NCBI GenBank assembly: GCA_030180135.1
Contig: CM058240.1
Location: forward strand, 76,627,581-76,691,580
DNA length: 64,000 nt
Source of the DNA: Orychophragmus violaceus
Lineage: Eukaryota; Streptophyta; Magnoliopsida; Brassicales; Brassicaceae
Direction: 5' to 3'
The notes beneath the pieces were generated by a model that made no database searches, was not told the DNA's origin, and was given only the letters and a program-made list of their open reading frames with translations. Shown here piece by piece: positions 22,080 to 33,824 of the stretch. Each line of letters begins with the position of its first letter. Position 1 is the stretch's first letter. Position numbers and translations under genes: made by a program.

Positions 22080-22957
22080 ATGTCTCGCACAAACCATCGT
22101 AACAATTTCTCCTTGCGATCCGTCCTTGAGAAGGACAAGTTAAATGGATCAAACTTTCTTGAATGGTATCGGAACTTGAGAATTGTTCTCAAACAGGAGA
22201 AGAAGGACTATGTCCTTGAGAAAGTTCTCCCCAAGAAGTACCGAGCCAATGCCTGGCAGTCAGATAAGGATGCTTGGGATAATCATTCTAATGATGTGGT
22301 GGATGTGAGTTGTCTCATGTTGGCTACCATGAACTCGGAATTGCAGAAGCAATATGAGTACGTGGAGTCGCCAATAGAGATGATCACTGGCCTGGAAAGT
22401 ATGTTTCAAGAGCAGGCACGAACTCAGAGATACCAGACGGTAAGATCTCTGATTGAGTGCAAGCTACCAAAGGGCGAACCAGTTAGTCCTCATGTCATTA
22501 AGATGATGGGTTATATTGATAGCCTGGGGAAACTGGATTGTCCCATTAGCCAAGAGTTGGCTACTGACATCATTCTGCAGTCACTGCCGTCAAGCTATGA
22601 TCAATTTGTTATGAACTATAACATGAACAACTTGACAAAGACGTTGACTGAATTGCATGGATGCTTAAGACTGCTGGACCTAACATCAAGAAGGACACCC
22701 CATATGTCCTTATGGTACAAAAGGGTAAAAGGTTTAAGAAACTTGGTAAGAACAAAGGTGATGGCAAGACGAGCTCGGTTGTGAATCCAAGCGAGTCTGG
22801 CCATGCTCCTAAGGTTAAAACCAGTCCTTCTGAAGATGTTAAGTGCCGTTATTGTAATGGTTATGGGCATTTGAAAAGAAACTGCAATAAATTCTTGGAC
22901 GATTATGAGAAGCTGAGGAAGACGTACGAGACTTCTTCTTCAGGTATTATGTTATAG
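22080..22957 (+). pseudogene. Copia-D gag, 1-bp frameshift
   Basis: Starts MSRTNHRNNFSLRSVLEKDK and follows Copia-A gag closely. At about 22662 one base is missing in what should be GGAATGCT, shifting the frame after ELHG. The correct frame resumes as MLKTAGPNIKKDT and carries the CCHC knuckle CRYCNGYGHLKRNC. It ends at a stop just before the protease region. No complete Gag can be made. Confidence 0.88.
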
Positions 22958-23544
22958 AAGTAAATGTTACTTCTTATAGTCCTACTTATTGGGTATTTGA
23001 TACCAGCTGTGGTACTCATATTTTGTGAAAATGTGCAGGGCCTGAGCAAAAGTAGGACTATGGAGAAAGGACAAGTGGATCTACGCGTGGGAAATGGAGC
23101 AAGAGTTGCTGCATTAGTCGTAGGAGTTTTTCATTTGTTTTCTTTTATGGCATGTTTTGAACTTAAAACTGCTACTATGTACCTGCTATGAGCAGAAAGA
23201 TTATTTCTATTCCTTGTTTGGATATGGAAGGATATCAGTTTTCAAATTAAGAATAAGTGTTATTCATTTGATTACAATGATATATTTTATAGTAGCAATC
23301 CATTAGAGAATGGACTTTATGTTCTAAACCAGAACGTGCCTAACTATAACATTAATACCAAGAGATTCAAGTCAAATGATACGAATCGAACTTCTCTCTG
23401 GCATTGTCGTTTTGGGCCACATAAATGAGAAACAGATTCAGAAGCTCCATAGTGATGAGCTCTTGGGCTCATCTGATTAAGAATCATAATGAGTAAAGTG
23501 AATCTTGTTTATTGGGTAAAATGACGGAGGCCCCTTTCAACAAA

Positions 23545-23605
23545 GGTAGTGTCGATCGACACAAACGGTGCGTCGGTCGATACAGGTTGCGAACGATCAA
23601 TATGA
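23545..23605 (+). repeat. Short palindrome-pair insert in Copia-D integrase
   Basis: About 60 bp containing GTGTCGATCGACAC and a diverged partner (GCGTCGGTCGATAC) interrupts the integrase coding sequence. Copia-coding similarity is present on both sides. Confidence 0.65.
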
Positions 23606-24394
23606 AAGGGCCAGAGGCTTATTGGGTTTTATACATACGGATGTATATGGGCCAATGACCACTAGTGCTAGAGGAAACTTTCAGTACTTCATTACCTTTA
23701 CTGATGATTTCAGTAGGTAAGGTTATGTCTTATTAATGAGACATAAGTCAGAATTTTGAAAAGTTCAAAGAGCTCCAGAATGAAGTATAGAATCAACTTG
23801 GCAAAGGTATTAAAGCTCTACGATGAGATCATGGAGGTGAATACTTAAGTCAAGAATTTAGTGATCATCTGAGAGATTGTGAAAGTGTTTCACAATTCAC
23901 TCTTCCTGAATCAGACTTTATTAGATATGGTTCGATCAATGATGAGTCACTTAGATCTTCCATTATCCTTCCAGGAATACGCTCTAGAAACGTCTGCATT
24001 TACACTAAATAGGGTTCCATCAAGATCAGTTACAGAGACACCACATGAGATGTGGACTGTTAATGTTCCTGATTTGTCTTTCAAGAAGACTTGGGGTTGT
24101 GAGGCTTATATAAAACGTTTAATCTCTGATAAGCTCACACCCAAATACGATAAGTGCTACTTCATTGGTTGTCCTAACGAAACCAAGGCATGTTACTTTT
24201 ACAACCGGTCCGAGAACAGATTGTTCGTTGCTCGGAACCATGTTTTCTTGAGTAAGATTTTCTTTCCAAGAAGAACAGTGGAAGTACAACTCGAAGAAAT
24301 TCGAAAATCACAGGAGACTGCTCAACCTGATGAGGAAGAGCAGCAGTTGGATCTACAAGGAGTTGTAGAACCTGCACCTGTGATGCCTAGGGTT

Positions 24395-24615
24395 TGCAAG
24401 GATATGGTGAATGTATATTCGATATGCATTCAAATGGCGAGTTTCTGAAGAAGTGTCGATCGACACAAAAGTTGTATCGATCGACACAGATCGCAAACCA
24501 AAATATTGATTTTGGTTTATGACTTAATTAACTACGGTTTAAATCTTGGTTAATTAGGTCGTGGTAAAAGTCTACATATGAGATATGTGCGCGACTTTTA
24601 CACAAAACTGAAGCT
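24395..24615 (+). repeat. LTR-like fragment embedded in Copia-D pol
   Basis: About 220 bp here resembles the U3 part of the Copia-D LTR (20520-20690) in order. It has the GATATGCATTC box, a palindrome pair (24453-24489), AATTAACTACGGTTTAAAT-like DNA and a GTCTACATATGAGATATGTG box. It sits between linker and RT coding sequence, where no LTR belongs. Confidence 0.7.
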
Positions 24616-25252
24616 CGAAGATCCGAAAGGATCCGTCACGAACCCGAGAAATGTGAATTTCTCGTGACCAATTGACATGATCTGTTGATCATTGAAAGTG
24701 ACGGGCCTGCGAATTTTGAAGAAGCAATGATGAGCCCTGAATCCGAAAATGGTAATATTCTGATATACAAAGCTGGGTTGGTGGAAAAAGGTTTCAAGCA
24801 AATTCATGGTATTGACTATGAAGGAACCTATTCCCCAGTCACTATGCTTAAGTCCATTCGGATTCTCCTAGCAACCGCCACTCATAATGGTTATGAGATC
24901 TGGCAGATGGATACGAAAACTTTTTTCCTTAATGGAATAATGGAAAAGGATGTGTACATGACACAACCTGAAGTTTTTATTGATCCTAATGAAGCTAGGA
25001 AGATATGCAAGCTTCATCGATCCATTTATGGATTAAAGCAAGCATCTCGGAGTTGGAATCTTTGTTTTGATGAAGCAGTCAAAAGGTTTGACTTCGTCAG
25101 GAACGAAGAGGAACCGTGTGTTTACAAGAGGACTAGTGGGAGCGCAGTTGTATTTCTAGTATTGTATGTTGATAACATACTACTTCTCGGAAATGAAGTT
25201 CCATTGTTTCAGTCTGTTAAGACTTGACTCGAAAGTTGTTTTTCGATGAAAA

Positions 25253-25935
25253 TGAAGGATCTTTCGTGATAATCCTGATTCAATTCATCAGATTACTTGA
25301 TCCTAAACATGCCAGATCTAGGTTCTCTTGAATAGAAACATAAGTAGATCTCACCTTTTACCTGTTTTGTGCAGCGGAAAGGAAGAACAGGCCAGAGATC
25401 AGAGAGCCACCGAGTGATAACTCCTCCAGAGGTTCACACACGCACACCAATCAGGAAGCAGGCTGCTAGGCCACTGGGAGAAACCGGCGCAGGGGAGAGA
25501 GAGAGTTGACGGCTCAAGTCTTAGGGTTAATCAGTCTGAAACTCGAGTTTTATGGCACAAAACTCGTCCTGTTCCGTTTGGGCCATTTGGCCCAAATACC
25601 GACTAACTCGTCGGTGTTTGCGCATTGCATCGATCGTTGCACCTTATGCATCGATCGATGCACAATGGCTAAACCCTCTTATTCTCTCTAAGTATAGTAA
25701 ATGCCTAGCACTTTTACCATACTCCTGCTAAACCGTTCCTACACGATTTCCTGTTAGCTTAGGCGTGTGACCCATATGGGATCATATAATAAAGGCAATA
25801 AGTCCAAGACTTATAGATCATGAGCGGACTCTAGCAAGCCATCATGACCCCCAGTATTATATGACTTATGTCTGATCTTTGACATACTCTTACTTTCTAG
25901 AGACAGTACCGAGATTACTGGACACAATTCCAACA
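25253..25935 (-). repeat. Copia-E 3' LTR
   Basis: TGAAGGATC to CCAACA on the plus strand. It is followed by the polypurine tract (ATCTCCCACTTG, 25936-25947). A palindrome pair of the GCATCGATCGATGC type is at about 25627-25663. Confidence 0.92.
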
Positions 25936-25947
25936 ATCTCCCACTTG

Positions 25948-28900
25948 TACTGGAATCTCTGTATTCATAATCCTTTTGTCACAATATCTCGATTAGTCAT
26001 AAGGCAAGATTAGTGTCATCCTTATAAAGCCTAATCTTGTTCATCGGACTCTGATTTGATACTGACAATCCAAACGACTCGGGACAGTCCGTTTGAGCAT
26101 GGCCATGCATTTTCCAGTATTCAAATCTCCGATTGGCCTAGAGATATTCACTCCATTTATATTGGAGGGACAAATCCCGTCTTGTTCCATCACTGTAAAC
26201 TACTCACTTCACAATGTACCCAAACAAGGTCCTTATAACTATCGCAGAACGATAGCGTTAGACAATGATCAAAGTGCATCAGTCCATGTGCAGTCACATG
26301 CATGCGAACTCAGGTCTAAGGACTGACTATACTCTATAGTCGTAGTGAGAATCTCTTATGACACAGATATAAATATCCTGAAGAGTTCTCATAAGCGGGT
26401 CGCGTCCGGTCGTATGTTCCCAACATACACCTATGTACTGACTTTGATGCCGAGCATCTATGACACACTGAGACTTTGTCATAAGTCACGTACCAATCCA
26501 GTCTCACACGGTTGTTGGTGTTCCAATTTCAACAACCTTTGACCAGGGACGGGATGATATAAAACATCTATCAAATATAGGGTCTCATGATCAAGCTAAA
26601 TGACTTCGATGACTCAAGATCAAGTCATTTACTTCGATGACCTATAAAATGGTTCATATCATTTTGGAACGATTATTTCATCACAGTTAAAATAATCTTG
26701 AAATAATAATTTCATTAAACATATTTCAATGTTATTTCAAGAACATATCCAATAACTAAATAAAGCCCTTTAATAACTCCCACTGAAATTAAGACTACAT
26801 CTTAATTTCACTTATCCTACAGCAACAGTCCGAGACTCGTGCTTAGGCCTAAGGAGTGGCTTCGTTAATAGATTAGCAATGTTCTCATTCGTTGAAACTT
26901 GCTGATCTACTTAACATCTCTGTCATTTATCTCACGGAATAGGTTATATCTATCCTCAAGGTGTTTGGACCTCTGATGTGCAGCTAGTCTCATCTATGCT
27001 GGAAATCACATCAAGTTCAGTGACGAACTCTTCTTTCCAAACAACCTCTTTCGCCACTTCCCAAGCAGCGAAATGTTCAGCTTAAGTCATGGAGTCAGCA
27101 ACAGTGCCTTGCACCGCCAGATAGACACAAGATATAACCGGACTGTGATCGGAAATCATCTTTGTCTATTGGAAACTTGCCTTTCAGACTCTGCTGACTT
27201 GTAGCACATCACTTTCTCCGTAAATCAAGAACTTATCCTTAGTATTCCTCAAATACTTTAGGACATACTTTAGGAAACTTGATTCTATGCTGGATTTGAC
27301 TGGTCTTTACTTGTCTTGCTTAAAATTAAAGCAACATCAAACAAGTACGTTTCATGACATACATGATAGATCCAATTACCGAAGCATATGGAATCCTATC
27401 CATGCATTTAAGCTCAGCAGTTATCGTAGGATACTGTATCTTGCTTAACGTAATGCCATGTGACATTGGCATAAAACCCTTCTTGGATTGCTGAAAAACG
27501 TGTAGGACTTTGTCAATTTAAGAATCCTGACATTGTCCTACCAGCTCTTTTGGATCTCTATCTTTAAATCCAAAATCCAAGACTTTCGTGGCTATGCCCA
27601 TGTCTTTCACAAAACCAACTCCCAAGCCAGTCCTTTACCGACTGCAGCATTGGGACGTTATATCCGAGAATCAGTATGTCATCGACATACACTATGAGAA
27701 ATGCAATATCGCTCCCACTTATCTATTAGTGAACACACAGTTCCACTTCGTTCCTGTTCAAGTCAAAACCTTGACTACTTCAACAGAACGAAGATTCCAA
27801 CTCCGATATGTTTGCTTCCATCCATGAATGGATCGATGAAGCTAACTTACATTAAAATGTAATTTTTCGGAGTCCGGGCTTACTTTCGCTTCTTTGAATT
27901 TCGCAGATTCATCGCTTTCAATGATCATCAGATCATGCGAACTTTCAATGATTATCAGTTTCAACTAATTACGAGAAATCACTCTCGGATTAGTAACTGA
28001 TTCATTCATATCTGCGAACTTCAGGCTCCACAGGTGTAGATTTTACAGAAATCTGTAAATCCTTCCGCTGCTCTCCCTCAATAGGTAAAGCAGCCTCCTG
28101 TATTTCTCGAATTTCTTCGAGTTGTACTTTTACTCCCACTGTTCTTCTTGGAAAGTAACTTCCCTTCTTAGAAAACAGAATGGTCGTAAAAATACTTTTT
28201 ACTCCAACTGTTCTTCTTGGAAAGTAATTTCCTTCTTAGAAAACAGAATGGTCGTAAAAGTACCGAGCCTTGGTTTCCTTAAGAAAACTTCGAGTTATGC
28301 TTTTACTCCCACTGTTCTTCTTGGAAAATAACTTCCCTTCTTAGAAAACAGATTGGACGTAAAAGTAACAAACCTTAGTTTCTCTAGGACAACCAGCGAA
28401 GTAGTACAACTACAAATACTCAGTAAAGACAAATTTGGATCGATTCCAATCCACATTAACGTGGTGTCTTTCAACTGATATTTGTGGAACTATTTTAGCG
28501 TAAACTTAGATATTTCTAGAGCGTTATTCTTAAAATATCATGGAAGATTCGTGTGATTCATCTTTAATCATTTCTTATAAGATCTGATTCTTTCTCACAG
28601 AAACACCTTCAGGTTTTCAGGAGAAATGAGCTGTGAAACGATTTCACACTCATTCAGATGATCACATAATCAATGATTTAAGTATTCTCACTCATGATTT
28701 TAATCCAGAGTCTTAATACTTTTGTCATTCAGATCCTATACTTCATTTTGGAACTCTTTCGACCATGTCAAAGAATTCCGACTTGTGTCTCATCAAATGA
28801 ACACATTCTTACTCACTGAATTAATCAGTCGAGATAATGAAGTACAGAAAATTTTTCTCTGGCATTACTGCTCATCGGACCACATACATGAGTATGTTCA

Positions 28901-29512
28901 ATCTCCAATAAGCCTTTGGGCCTTTCTCTAGCTCGGCTAAGATGGGCCCTTTGTCTTTTGGTCTAGTAAGCAGAATTCAAGTCTCATAAGACATTTATTC
29001 AAATGAGCCCAACAGTTCATAACTATGGGATTTCTGAATCCGACTTACTCTCTGTGACCAAGACATTTATGCCAAGAAAATCAGGTTTAATTCATCAGAT
29101 TTAAACCAATTTGGTATTTATGTTACATTTAGGCACTCTTTGGTTTAAGATATAAAACCCATTCCATGAATAGGGTGCTACAGTTAATATTTCATTAAGA
29201 TCAAAAGAACAAAACTTGTCTTTTATCAAAATGAAAAACATTCAAATCCTTACAAGAAAATGAAAGACAACTCTGCTTAAAGCAGGTACATTGTAGCAAT
29301 TACTTAATACAAAACCAAGCCTCAAAGGGATCTATAAGTGAAAAACCCTACGACTGAGGCAGCATCCCAAGCTCCTTCCAGACATGTAGTTTCACTTGCC
29401 CTTCCTTCAACGTTCTACTGTTGCTTAAGCTCTGCATATTATCACAAATATCAGTGCCACAACCAGTATCCAATACCTTTAAGGTAGAACTTGAAGTAAT
29501 AACATGAATACC
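25948..29512 (-). pseudogene. Copia-E 3' UTR and degenerate pol relic
   Basis: The 3' UTR (about 25948-26780) matches Copia-B. Beyond it, pol sequence is present in order but full of deletions. RNase H pieces lie near 27000-27180, RT with a YVDD-coding remnant near 27670-27700, linker at 27880-28400 and integrase at 28550-29160. A protease piece with a DTG is at about 29455-29480. A three-fold repeat of a short linker segment lies at 28130-28370. A TAA stop at about 29514 ends gag just before the protease. Confidence 0.78.
28130..28370 (-). repeat. Triplicated linker segment in Copia-E
   Basis: Three imperfect copies of a roughly 65-bp unit start at about 28131, 28202 and 28303. Each includes TCTTCTTGGAAA and TTCTTAGAAAACAGA. 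They expand a region that is single copy in the other elements. Confidence 0.75.
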
Positions 29513-30367
29513 TTAGGAAGTAGTCGCATACATCGACTTTAACTCCTCATCATCTTCCATGAATTTAATGCAATCTCTCTTCCAATGCCCTGTCTCCTTA
29601 CAGTAGCAGCACTTACCAACGTAAGAGGTATCTGACTCGGGCTCAGAAGACACACGCTTGCCATGATTCAAAATCTGGACAACTTTGTCTTCACCCTTGT
29701 CAGCATTAGGTTTAGTAAACCTACCCTTCTCATTCATGAGATTGTACAGGGTACTCTTCACGTTTGGCTCAACTGTCTTGAGCATATCATGCAGTTCAGT
29801 CAGCGTCTTCGTTAAGCCTTTCTTGATATAGTTCTTTCTGAACTTATCATAGCTTAACGGCAGTGACTGCAGAATGATTTCAGTTGCCATCTCTTGGCTA
29901 ACTGGATAATCCAGTTTCCTCAGGTTATCAATGTAACCCGTCATTTTACTGACATGAGGACTTACTGGATGATCATTTGGTAGCTTGCAGCTAGTGAGAG
30001 ATTTAACCAACTTGTATCTCTCCACTCTTATCTGCTCCTGAAATTTTAATTTCAGGCTGCTGATCATCTCTATTGGCGACTCCATGTTCTCATATTGCTT
30101 CCGCAAGTCTGAGTCCATGGTAGCCAATATCAGACCACGCACATCTACCGCATCATTATAATGCTTATTCAAAGCATCATATACTGCATGAGAAGCATTG
30201 GACCCGATCCTCACGGGGAGAGCTCTCTCAAGAAAATAGTCCTTTCTCTCCTGTCTGAGGACTAGCCTCAGGTTCCGCGACCAAGTCAAGAAATTTGATC
30301 CGTTCAGCTTGTCCATCTTAAGGACAGACCGGATCGAGAAAGTGTTTTGATTGTTTGTGCTAGTCAT
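29513..30367 (-). CDS. Copia-E gag (284 aa)
   Basis: An intact Gag-length ORF on the minus strand. It begins MTSTNNQNTFSIRSVLKMDK, near-identical in layout to Copia-B. After about residue 45 it switches to the Copia-C type (KHYNDAVDVR, LILATMDSDL). A CCHC knuckle (CYCKETGHWKRDC) lies near residue 258. A stop follows at MYATTS, at the gag-protease boundary, so the product would be Gag alone. It could still form particles or package RNA. Whether it is made is unknown. Confidence 0.82.
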   Translation of the reverse strand: MTSTNNQNTFSIRSVLKMDKLNGSNFLTWSRNLRLVLRQERKDYFLERALPVRIGSNASHAVYDALNKHYNDAVDVRGLILATMDSDLRKQYENMESPIEMISSLKLKFQEQIRVERYKLVKSLTSCKLPNDHPVSPHVSKMTGYIDNLRKLDYPVSQEMATEIILQSLPLSYDKFRKNYIKKGLTKTLTELHDMLKTVEPNVKSTLYNLMNEKGRFTKPNADKGEDKVVQILNHGKRVSSEPESDTSYVGKCCYCKETGHWKRDCIKFMEDDEELKSMYATTS

Positions 30368-32060
30368 AACTGAAAATTAAGATAAAAGGATTTTAGTTAA
30401 TATGTTCAATATGATTAATCCCGTATTAAATTTAATATGATTAATCACGCATTATATTCAATAACATAAGTTACCCTCAATAGAATATAATGATTCCAAG
30501 ATCCACATATAACTAAGATTAAAGTGGGCCACTGGCCGTCACCCAACCTTAGCTTATATCGGTAAGCCCTATATCGGCTAATTATATCCGTGATATAACT
30601 CTTGGTTGTGAATCTGGGCCCGAGGCCCAATCCACTCTGATGTCTCAAGGCCCGGGACTCCCGATGGCCTAGTCAAGAAAACCAGACTATACAGTCATGT
30701 AATCATTAATGTCTGGGACTCCCAATGACATTTATGAATCACAAACCGTCTTACTCACGCAAAAGCAGACATCCTCACACTGTAAGGCCATGAATGCAAT
30801 TGAATGGGCTTTGACAGCTGACATAGCCTGGACAAGACATCCAACGCTTGATATTATTTGAGGTTCGTAGGTTTATTAAAATCATTCCCAAAATAGAAGA
30901 TTACTATTTCGGGAAACTTTCTATTTCAGGAAACCTACTATTTTAGGAAACTTTCTAAAATTGGAAACTTTCTAACTTTAGAAATTTCTTAAAATCCGAA
31001 TCATGCAAATCTAGAAATTTCTATAAAATAAGAAACTTTCTAATTTCAAAATATCGGAAACTTTAATTTAAAATCGACTTTATAATTTTATAAAATAAAT
31101 TTTAAATTGATCTGAAGAAAGACTCAAATAATTGGCCCAATTGTTTTAACTTCTTGGCCCGAGGCCCAAGAACTGGTCCATGTCCAAGACATGACCCAAT
31201 TGTCTAATTAAATGACATAACCGGTCTGGTTCATTAAAATTGGTCTAACCAAATTTTAATTACTACGATGACCACAATTGTCAACCGGTTATTTACTAAA
31301 CCGGATTTTCTCAATTTATTTGGTCCAACCAAATCAAATTAGAAATTCCTGGTTTAGGCACTAAATCCAATAATTCTTTCGACATTGGATTTCTTGTCCC
31401 GGTTTAACCAGACTTAATAAAATTATTAAATCTGTTTATTAAACCAGGACGAATTAATTTTAATCAAATTAAACCGAGCCTTAAACCAACCATGTCGATC
31501 GATGGACCAACCGTGTCGATCGATCCATCAACCACATCGGTCGATGCTCTCAGCATCGATCCTGCATCGATCGTGCATCGATCCTGAATCGATCGATGCT
31601 CTTACGCATGCACGGATCCGAGCCAAAACCCTAACCGCATCGATCGATGCTCTCAGCATCGATCCTGCAACGATCGTTCATCGATCCTGCAACGATCGTT
31701 CATCGATCCTGCAACGATCGATGCTCTCACGCGTGCACGAACGGTTATCAGGTTTGGCCGAGAGATTCTCGCGAGATCCACGCGATCGTTTGATCGATCC
31801 GTGCGATCGCAGTCGATCTCTCGAGATTGCAACGATCGATCCATGCATTGCATCGATCGATGCAATGCGATCTCAGTCGATGCAAAATCAGTTTCGATCG
31901 CATACCAAATCAATATAGCTTGGTCATGCGATTTTACAACTGTTTGTTTAGGATTCAATTCTTGTTTCTTAAGTGTTTTAATCTTATCAGTAGATTGATT
32001 CAAAAACACCTCTTTAAACAATCCTAAACATGAATCTAAACAAGAAGAACCAGAACCAAT
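30368..32060 (-). other. Copia-E 5' leader
   Basis: The gag-proximal 1.1 kb (to about 31480) aligns with the Copia-B leader, including the AAAGTTTCC-type array at about 30895-31075. The LTR-proximal part (31494-31900) is almost entirely CGATCG/GATCGATGC repeats. ORFs on both strands here only translate the repeats. Confidence 0.8.
31494..31900. repeat. Dense CGATCG repeat cluster (Copia-E leader)
   Basis: More than 20 copies of ATCGAT/CGATCG-centred words occur in 400 bp, including a tandem CATCGATCCTGCAACGATCG unit (about 31655-31720). This is the densest cluster in the window. Confidence 0.85.
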
Positions 32061-32073
32061 GGCTCTGATACCA
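32061..32073 (-). other. Copia-E primer binding site
   Basis: GGCTCTGATACCA is TGGTATCAGAGCC on the element strand, one base from the LTR. Confidence 0.9.
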
Positions 32074-32074
32074 C

Positions 32075-32757
32075 TGAAGGATCTTTCGTGATAATCCTGA
32101 TTCAATTCATCAGATTACTTGATCCTAAACATGCCAGATCTAGGTTCTCTTGAATAGAAACATAAGTAGATCTCACCTTTTACCTGTTTTGTGCAGCGGA
32201 AAGGAAGAACAGGCCAGAGATCAGAGAGCCACCGAGTGATAACTCCTCCAGAGGTTCACACACGCACACCAATCAGGAAGCAGGCTGCTAGGCCACTGGG
32301 AGAAACCGGCGCAGGGGAGAGAGAGAGTTGACGGCTCAAGTCTTAGGGTTAATCAGTCTGAAACTCGAGTTTTATGGCACAAAACTCGTCCTGTTCCGTT
32401 TGGGCCATTTGGCCCAAATACCGATTAACTCGTCGGTGTTTGCGCATTGCATCGATCGTTGCACCTTATGCATCGATCGATGCACAATGGCTAAACCCTC
32501 TTATTCTCTCTAAGTATAGTAAATACCTAGCACTTTTACCATACTCCTGCTAAACCGTTCCTACACGATTTCCTGTTAGCTTAGGCGTGTGACCCATATG
32601 GGATCATATAATAAAGGCAATAAGTCCAAGACTTATAGATCATGAGCGGACTCTAGCAAGCCATCATGACCCCCAGTATTATATGACTTATGTCTGATCT
32701 TTGACATACTCTTACTTTCTAGAGACAGTACCGAGATTACTGGACACAATTCCAACA
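32075..32757 (-). repeat. Copia-E 5' LTR
   Basis: 683 bp, with two differences from 25253-25935. It is followed by the GAAAA duplication. Confidence 0.93.
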
Positions 32758-32762
32758 GAAAA

Positions 32763-33824
32763 AATATGGGAGTAACCGTATACATTCTTGGAATAAGAAT
32801 CTATAGAGATAGATTGGACAAGCTAATTGGATTGTGTCAAGATACTTATGGTGATAAGGTCTTGCACAGGTCCATTATGCATGATTCTAAGAAGAGCTTG
32901 GTGCAAATGACTCTTGGTATTACTCTTAGCAAGACGTAGTGTCCTTCGACACACACTGAGCAAGAGCGAATGAGGGTCAGAATACTGCTAAAGGCATTAG
33001 ATGTCTTAAGATGTGATCTTAATTTTAGTGGGAGTTGTTGTTGTTGATCTTAGTTATGATATGATGTTCATATAAACATAATATGATTATGTTAATGAAT
33101 TCTGACATCAGTATTATTTAATTATGTTATTAAATAATAGTCCCAAAGTAATTTATGAAATTTTATAGGTCATCAAGTATGTGACTTGATCATGAAACCC
33201 TATAAGTGATAAATGACATAAATTATGATAGTCCCTGGTCAAGGTTGTTAAAGTGGGACACTAACAACCGCGTGAGACTAGTGACTAAGTTTCATGGAGT
33301 CATTAATAAGAGTATTAAAGTCAATCACATAGATATGTGTTAGAGAACACATGATCGGACATGACCCACTGATGAGAACTCTACGGGATAGTTATATAAG
33401 TGTCATGAGAGTTTTCATTACGACTATAGAGTATATTCCTTAGACTTGAGTTCATCATGTTTTCTTACATATGAATTGGTCCGCTTTAACCTTGTCAAAC
33501 GTCAGCCGTAACTGGTGACTATAAAGGCAGTGATTGGGCGTATCATGAAGTGTGTGAAGAAACAGGGATGGAACAAGATGGGATTTGTCCCTCCTATATA
33601 ACAGGAGATAAATATCTCAGGGCCCATCGAAGATTTGATACTGAGAAATGTGTGGCCGCACTCAAACGAGGTGATTGTCAGTCGTTTGTCTTGTCAGTAT
33701 AAATCGGAGTTCGATGAACATGATCTTGGCTAAATAAGGGTGACACAGATCTTGCCTTATGCCAGATCGAGATATAGTGACGAAGGGATTATGGGAATAG
33801 ATGATTCCAGTACAAGTGGGAGAT
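32763..33824 (+). pseudogene. Copia-D RT remainder, 3' UTR and polypurine tract
   Basis: RT coding resumes after Copia-E (YILGIRIYRDRLDKLIGLCQ) and continues with stops to about 33000. RNase H is missing. The 3' UTR follows, ending in the polypurine tract ACAAGTGGGAGAT at 33812-33824. Confidence 0.83.

Larger units (their letters stand above)
22964..25247 (+). pseudogene. Copia-D pol relic up to the Copia-E insertion
   Basis: Ordered but broken pol. Protease remains at about 22980-23020, with the expected DTG region degraded. Integrase HHCC and core pieces lie at 23400-23960, and an integrase tail plus linker ORF at 23879-24395. The RT ORF at 24685-25227 includes IWQMDTKTFFLNG, YGLKQASRSW and YVDN. 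The second catalytic Asp of YVDD is Asn, and about 45 residues are missing near 24745. Two short LTR-like pieces interrupt the coding (about 23545-23605 and 24395-24615). The remainder of RT is at 32763. Confidence 0.85.
25253..32757 (-). mobile_element. Copia-E: young non-autonomous, chimeric Ty1/copia element (minus strand)
   Basis: A 7505-bp minus-strand element with 683-bp LTRs at 25253-25935 and 32075-32757. A perfect GAAAA duplication lies at 25248-25252 and 32758-32762. I see only two LTR differences (C/T at about 25605 and 32422; G/A at about 25702 and 32524). The LTRs, the leader next to gag, the 3' UTR and the first 45 or so gag residues resemble Copia-B. The rest of gag and the ruined pol resemble Copia-C. 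It has no usable pol, so it must have been moved by enzymes supplied in trans. It sits inside Copia-D RT. Confidence 0.92.

Noticed and set aside
30445..30648. 67-aa ORF identical in 3108-3311 and 30445-30648
   Set aside because: Part of the shared Copia-B/Copia-E leader just before gag. It is conserved because the elements are related; coding function is not supported, though its exact identity is a sign of recent common origin.
31502..32105. Long ORFs on both strands in the Copia-E leader
   Set aside because: Self-complementary CGATCG repeats create open frames on both strands; the amino-acid sequences are simple repeats.
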